A stretch of 34,711 bases of DNA from a bacterium BMS3Bbin08 (GTDB taxonomy: Bacteria > Nitrospirota > Thermodesulfovibrionia > UBA6902 > BMS3Bbin08): contig BDTR01000065.1 of NCBI GenBank assembly GCA_002897775.1, positions 1 to 34,711 on the forward strand, given 5' to 3'. The notes under the pieces were generated by a model, which was not told the DNA's origin, did no database searches, and worked only from the letters and a program-made list of their open reading frames with translations. Numbering within the stretch: position 1 is the first letter of the stretch; every line of letters begins with the position of its first letter. Position numbers and translations under genes: made by a program. This document shows, piece after piece, positions 31,746 to 34,711 of the stretch.

Positions 31746-32072
31746 TTATTCTATGTTCGCGCCGACAACAGCGGCCATCTGCATCATGTTGATCGTCTGG
31801 TCTTCTTTCAGATTTGTAAGGTCAGTGACCTTGCCTGATTTGCTTTTGGAGTTTGTGTTTTTGAAGATCTGGAGCAATTTAGCATCAGCCACAATGAACT
31901 TGCCCGCGTTCTCAGGCTTTCCATTTTCAGTCTTTGTCTGAAGTTTATTCGCTTTAATATAGTCCCATAATTTTTTGGTGATCTCTGTCCTGGGAAGTTC
32001 TGTTGCTCCCAGAAACTCCGCCAGCTCTTTTTTCAGCTTTACCGGTTTACTCAATCCTTTTGCTTCTGCCAT
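31746..32072 (-). CDS. SWIB/MDM2 domain protein
   Basis: A 108-residue protein that is mostly one SWIB domain: LKKELAEFLGATELPRTEIT, KKLWDYIKANKLQ, GKFIVADAKLLQIFK. The tail (LTNLKEDQTINMMQMAAVVG) is unusual for the family. The start is the ATG at 32072 behind GGAGG; the ATG at 32087 contains that binding site and is rejected. SWIB domains are best known from eukaryotic chromatin remodelling and from Chlamydia; short bacterial versions exist but have no defined role. DNA or protein binding is inference. Confidence 0.9.
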   Translation of the reverse strand: MAEAKGLSKPVKLKKELAEFLGATELPRTEITKKLWDYIKANKLQTKTENGKPENAGKFIVADAKLLQIFKNTNSKSKSGKVTDLTNLKEDQTINMMQMAAVVGANIE

Positions 32073-32203
32073 TTTTAACTCCTCCATGTTTAGATTTAAA
32101 TGAAATTATCTCAGGTTTATTTAAAAAGATCTTTTAAGTCTCGCGTATGGATTAATTATCGCATTTTTTTAGTTTTTTTTTCATACGAATAGATCATGAC
32201 CCC

Positions 32204-32920
32204 TCAGAATACTTTAGATCTCCGAGGCCTTCTGGATGGAGAAGAACCGGATTTCTTTGCGATGTATACGACATGCCTGTTCCCTCTGCCAGGTCGATGC
32301 CGTTTGAAGGAAAATCCGGCATGGACAAGGCGCCTTTCAAAGGACCTATCCGGGTCTTCGGACCAGACGGCAAACACACCTCCGGGTCTCAGGGCTGAGC
32401 CGCTCATTTTCAGAGCAGTGTTGCCGTATAAATAGTCACCTCTCTCTTTCGCAGCCTCAAAGGGTCCCTCATACAGGTCAATAATAATGGCATCAAACCG
32501 ATTGTCTCCGCCCTCCATTGCACCGTTCCGGATCAGGGATGCCACATTAGCGATCTCTATGGTAACTCTGGGGTCATTAACTGCCCCGCAGGTAAGGGCT
32601 GTCATAGGCCCGCGGCACCATTTAACAACTATGGGGTTAAGTTCAGCCACAACAACCCGGGCATTGCCGGGGAGTTCATCGAGCGCCGACTTCAGGGTGC
32701 AGCCCATCCCCAGTCCTCCGATGAGCACCTTAGGGTCTTTTTTATTGTTCATGCTATTGCAGGCCAGCTTCGCAAGCAATACCTCGGACCTGTTGGCATG
32801 GGAGTTCATCAGCACACGGCCGTCAATGGTCATAAGAAAATCAGAACCATTCCTTTGCCGAAGTTCAAGAAGACCATCGGCGGTATTCTCCCTGCCGATG
32901 GTTATCCATGGTTTGGCCAT
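32204..32920 (-). CDS. Spermidine synthase-like (polyamine aminopropyltransferase fold) protein
   Basis: A 238-residue Rossmann-fold protein. The SAM/dcSAM-binding core shows VLIGGLGMGCTLKSALDELP, VVVAELNPIVVKWCR, DPRVTIEIANVASLI and FDAIIIDLYEGPF, with ALRPGGVFAVWSEDPD after it. This is the pattern of the SpeE-like group, shorter than true spermidine synthases (about 280-300 aa), with a reduced N-terminal beta domain. The key Asp of the catalytic loop is present as IIIDLYEGP. It may be a methyltransferase-like relative rather than a true SpeE. The C-terminal SSPSRRPRRSKVF is basic and variable. Confidence 0.8.
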   Translation of the reverse strand: MAKPWITIGRENTADGLLELRQRNGSDFLMTIDGRVLMNSHANRSEVLLAKLACNSMNNKKDPKVLIGGLGMGCTLKSALDELPGNARVVVAELNPIVVKWCRGPMTALTCGAVNDPRVTIEIANVASLIRNGAMEGGDNRFDAIIIDLYEGPFEAAKERGDYLYGNTALKMSGSALRPGGVFAVWSEDPDRSFERRLVHAGFSFKRHRPGRGNRHVVYIAKKSGSSPSRRPRRSKVF

Positions 32921-32950
32921 CTATTATGTTTCCTTATTCCATGCGTTGTG

Positions 32951-33041
32951 TTTCCAGGGGTAACACTAATGTAAGGAGTGACTGCTATCACACCTGCCTG
33001 CCGGCAGGCAGGTTCGCTCACCTTCGCTTCGCTTTGCATTC
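32951..33041. repeat. Dispersed repeat copy 4 with an inserted palindrome, overlapping the rnd 3' end
   Basis: CACTAATGTAAGGAGTGACT and TTCGCTCACCTTCGCTTCGC flank a 20-base perfect palindrome (32993-33012). On the - strand the right part encodes the last residues of RNase D (ECKAKRR) and its stop. Confidence 0.7.
32993..33012. repeat. Perfect 20-base palindrome
   Basis: CCTGCCTGCCGGCAGGCAGG reads the same on both strands. It sits between the two conserved halves of dispersed repeat copy 4, where other copies have only a few bases. Confidence 0.8.
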
Positions 33042-33893
33042 GATCGCTTTAGCTGCTGTTCTTAGTTCTTTCAATATATTTTTAATTGAATCCACACTGA
33101 TCTTTTTTGTGAACCGGAGCTTATCAATGAATGCCGGGTCTTTTACTGTCTTGATCAAGTCAGCTTTTTGAATAACATTATGAGGCGACATATTATATGA
33201 CTTTGCATACTTTTCTCTGATATCAAAGACCTTTCGGAAAACGCTCTTTTTGTTATCCCGAAGCCTGCTGTATCCGCTTATCTTTCTGTATTTGTCTTCC
33301 GGACCCCTGGTGTAATCCTTGTTCTGGATCTGTAAATTCTTTAATAGAAAAGGTTCTAACAATTTCTTTGCATACAGCTTTGCTAAAATGATATCTTTCA
33401 ATGCAGGCAGATGTATGACATCATTGAGAGCATAATCGATAGCTTGTTCAGATAAAGGTCTTTTTGTCCAGTTATGTTTCTGATGTTTCTTTTTCATTTC
33501 CAGAAATATTCCGAGTTCAAATGCAATTACTGAATGAAGGTCTTTCTTTTCATAATTAAGCAGCTCAGTAGCCGGCCTTAAATCCAGTATCGATTTTATT
33601 TCTATACCAGCAGAGTTTTTAAGTAAAGATAGATCGCTCCCCGCATCATACATTACTTTCAGGGTGTTCGTATTCTCAAAGAGAAGTTTAAGGGTATCGT
33701 TATCTATCTTGAGTGGATCAATGATGACATTGTTCAATCCATCGAAGATCTGAGTCAGGCATAATTTTTCTCCGTAAGCGTGCAAGTTGGACTCCGCTTC
33801 TATATCCAGGGCGATAATATGAAGCTCTTTATCTTCGAACTTCTTCAGGTACGACCGAAGTTCGGCCCTGTTTTTAATTGTGATGTAATTCAT
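33018..33893 (-). CDS. rnd: Ribonuclease D-like 3'-5' exonuclease
   Basis: A 291-residue DEDDy exonuclease: Exo I IIALDIEAESNLHAYGEKLC (Asp, Glu), Exo II VMYDAGSDLSLL (Asp), Exo III IDYALNDVIHLPALKDII (Tyr, Asp). An HRDC-like C-terminal domain follows (SVFRKVFDIREKYAKSYNM, SPHNVIQKADLIKTV). RNase D trims tRNA 3' ends and other stable RNAs. The ATG at 33893 begins MNYITIKNRAELRSYLKKF. It is shorter than E. coli RNase D (375 aa), with one HRDC domain. The final residues ECKAKRR and the stop come from the dispersed repeat. Confidence 0.88.
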   Translation of the reverse strand: MNYITIKNRAELRSYLKKFEDKELHIIALDIEAESNLHAYGEKLCLTQIFDGLNNVIIDPLKIDNDTLKLLFENTNTLKVMYDAGSDLSLLKNSAGIEIKSILDLRPATELLNYEKKDLHSVIAFELGIFLEMKKKHQKHNWTKRPLSEQAIDYALNDVIHLPALKDIILAKLYAKKLLEPFLLKNLQIQNKDYTRGPEDKYRKISGYSRLRDNKKSVFRKVFDIREKYAKSYNMSPHNVIQKADLIKTVKDPAFIDKLRFTKKISVDSIKNILKELRTAAKAIECKAKRR

Positions 33894-34040
33894 AAATATC
33901 TTTTTCCCGCTAATAGTCCATTGATATAATAGCAGGCTTTGCCAAAAGTGGTCTGGTATTTGTTTCTTTATCTTTATGTCCGGGATGATTATAATTATTT
34001 AATTGATTGAAGGATTCTTCGAAAAGGAGGTAGAGAAGAC

Positions 34041-34127
34041 ATGGGAGATAAAGCTGGTAAGAAGGATAAGGCGAAAGCCGCTAAACAATTAAAATCAAAA
34101 AAAGACTCAAAAAAGAAAAATAAGTAA
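34041..34127 (+). CDS. Lysine-rich 28-aa protein
   Basis: MGDKAGKKDKAKAAKQLKSK followed by KDSKKKNK is preceded by AAGGAGG ten bases upstream, a strong ribosome binding site. About half of the residues are lysine. Very short Lys-rich proteins that start MGDK occur in many bacteria and have no assigned function. Nucleic-acid binding is possible from charge alone. A strong hairpin follows 22 bases after the stop. Confidence 0.7.
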   Translation: MGDKAGKKDKAKAAKQLKSKKDSKKKNK

Positions 34128-34149
34128 AAGAACCGTTCAAACTATTCCA

Positions 34150-34190
34150 ACCGTTTCAGCTGTTCGGGCGGACCGAACGGCTGAAACGGT
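34150..34190. other. Strong 18-bp hairpin after the Lys-rich gene
   Basis: ACCGTTTCAGCTGTTCGG (34150-34167) and CCGAACGGCTGAAACGGT (34173-34190) pair over 18 positions with one T-G wobble and a 5-base loop. No T-run follows on either strand, so it is not a standard Rho-independent terminator. It may stabilise the mRNA, end transcription without a U-tract or bind a protein. Confidence 0.6.
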
Positions 34191-34316
34191 AAAGAATACC
34201 AGCGATCAGCACACAAAGACTTGACCACGAATCTGCGCACCCGTCCCTCGATTTCAGTATAATTAAAAGTGATTTTCAGGTTGAGAGGGACCTAAGCTGG
34301 GAAGTAAGGTGAATCC

Positions 34317-34711
34317 ATGAAATTTGAGAAGTACCATATATCAGACACAATTAAAAAGAACCTTGCACTGATGGGTTTCAAAAGGCCTACGAACATACAG
34401 TTCAAGTCTATCCCGTCAATTCTGAAAGGCGAGGACGTACTGGCAATTGCGCAGACCGGGACCGGGAAGACGGCTGCTTTTGCGATTCCCCTCATTGACA
34501 TGATCCACAGGGAGAAGAGCAGCAGGCGGTCCTATGGGATCAAGTGCATTGTCATGGTCCCCACGCGTGAACTGGCAATGCAGATCGGGGAGGTCTTTGA
34601 AAAGCTTGCGCGGCACACGAAGGTCAAGACCTTTGCTTTGTACGGCGGGGTTGAGCAGGACCCGCAGATTAAAAAGCTCCAGGACGGAATCGACGTACTT
34701 ATTGCGACCCC
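34317..34711 (+). CDS. DEAD-box RNA helicase, N-terminal part (3' partial)
   Basis: The frame starts at the ATG at 34317 (MKFEKYHISDTIKKNLALMG) and runs off the window after 131 codons. Seen in order: Q motif FKRPTNIQFKSIPSIL, motif I AIAQTGTGKTAAFAIPL, motif Ia MVPTRELAMQI, GG motif LYGGVEQDPQI and motif Ib DVLIATP. This matches RhlE-type ATP-dependent RNA helicases, which act in rRNA maturation or RNA decay. AAGGTGA precedes the start. The DEAD motif and C-terminal domain are outside the window, so the subfamily is not certain. Confidence 0.92.
   Translation, partial: MKFEKYHISDTIKKNLALMGFKRPTNIQFKSIPSILKGEDVLAIAQTGTGKTAAFAIPLIDMIHREKSSRRSYGIKCIVMVPTRELAMQIGEVFEKLARHTKVKTFALYGGVEQDPQIKKLQDGIDVLIAT

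Noticed and set aside
34301-34316. GGGAAGTAAGGTGAATCC just before the DEAD-box start, reminiscent of part of a cobalamin riboswitch.
   Set aside because: There is no B12 box or further conserved stem, and the ATG follows at once; the helicase is not a B12 gene. AAGGTGA is better read as its ribosome binding site.

Overview
The window looks like a chromosomal segment of a Gram-negative, probably anaerobic bacterium. The signs are a lipopolysaccharide heptose kinase, a lipoprotein with a lipobox, a periplasmic CxxCH sensor kinase, duplicated MoeA proteins and a CFI-box-CTERM protein tail. Gene content, gene order and abundant CTTCGACAGGCTCAG-type repeats fit Nitrospirota (Thermodesulfovibrionia) or Desulfobacterota best. 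This placement is inference from gene content, not a phylogeny.

Layout. (1) 1-7022 is an AT-richer accessory island. On the + strand it holds the tail of a type IIG restriction-modification enzyme, a PIN-like protein, a DUF1016/YhcG PD-(D/E)XK nuclease and a zinc-ribbon protein, then a gene start cut off by a repeat. On the - strand it holds a Gabija-like operon (XRE regulator, GajA, compact GajB). Divergent from the XRE gene is the first ~40 codons of a serine recombinase, broken by a cassette of palindromic repeats carrying a GIY-YIG nuclease. A tRNA-Gln(CUG) closes the island. (2) 7265-11177 (+) encodes a heme-motif histidine kinase, an NtrC-type regulator and a membrane protein. (3) 11222-15946 (-) reads rfaE1, aspartate aminotransferase, bifunctional nuclease, recO, cooT-like and lipM-like. 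(4) 16164-21289 (+) reads TPR lipoprotein, ispE, tRNA-Gln(UUG), prs, rplY/ctc and pth. (5) 21359-23497 (+) has a start-less ORF, a zinc-dependent phospholipase C-like protein and scpB. (6) 23575-27828 (-) is a molybdenum cofactor cluster: a 90-aa ORF, a 57-aa Cys-cluster protein, moeA, and a MoeA fused to a periplasmic-binding-protein-like domain. (7) 27851-34711 has a CFI-box-CTERM remnant, an ABC-F ATPase with a 66-aa upstream ORF, a YehS-like protein, a SWIB protein, a spermidine-synthase-like protein, RNase D, a 28-aa Lys-rich protein and the start of a DEAD-box helicase.

How it works together. The left end is a defence island next to a tRNA, with restriction-modification and Gabija-like genes plus decayed mobility genes. 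The rest is mostly housekeeping. The most unusual theme is the interspersed repeats. At least three palindromic or dispersed families not only fill gaps but supply coding parts of genes: a start codon and ribosome binding site for the GIY-YIG nuclease, C-terminal codons for RfaE1, YehS and RNase D, the stop of aspC, and an in-frame insert in the MoeA fusion. They also sit at the break points of two truncated genes and directly after the CCA end of both tRNA-Gln genes.
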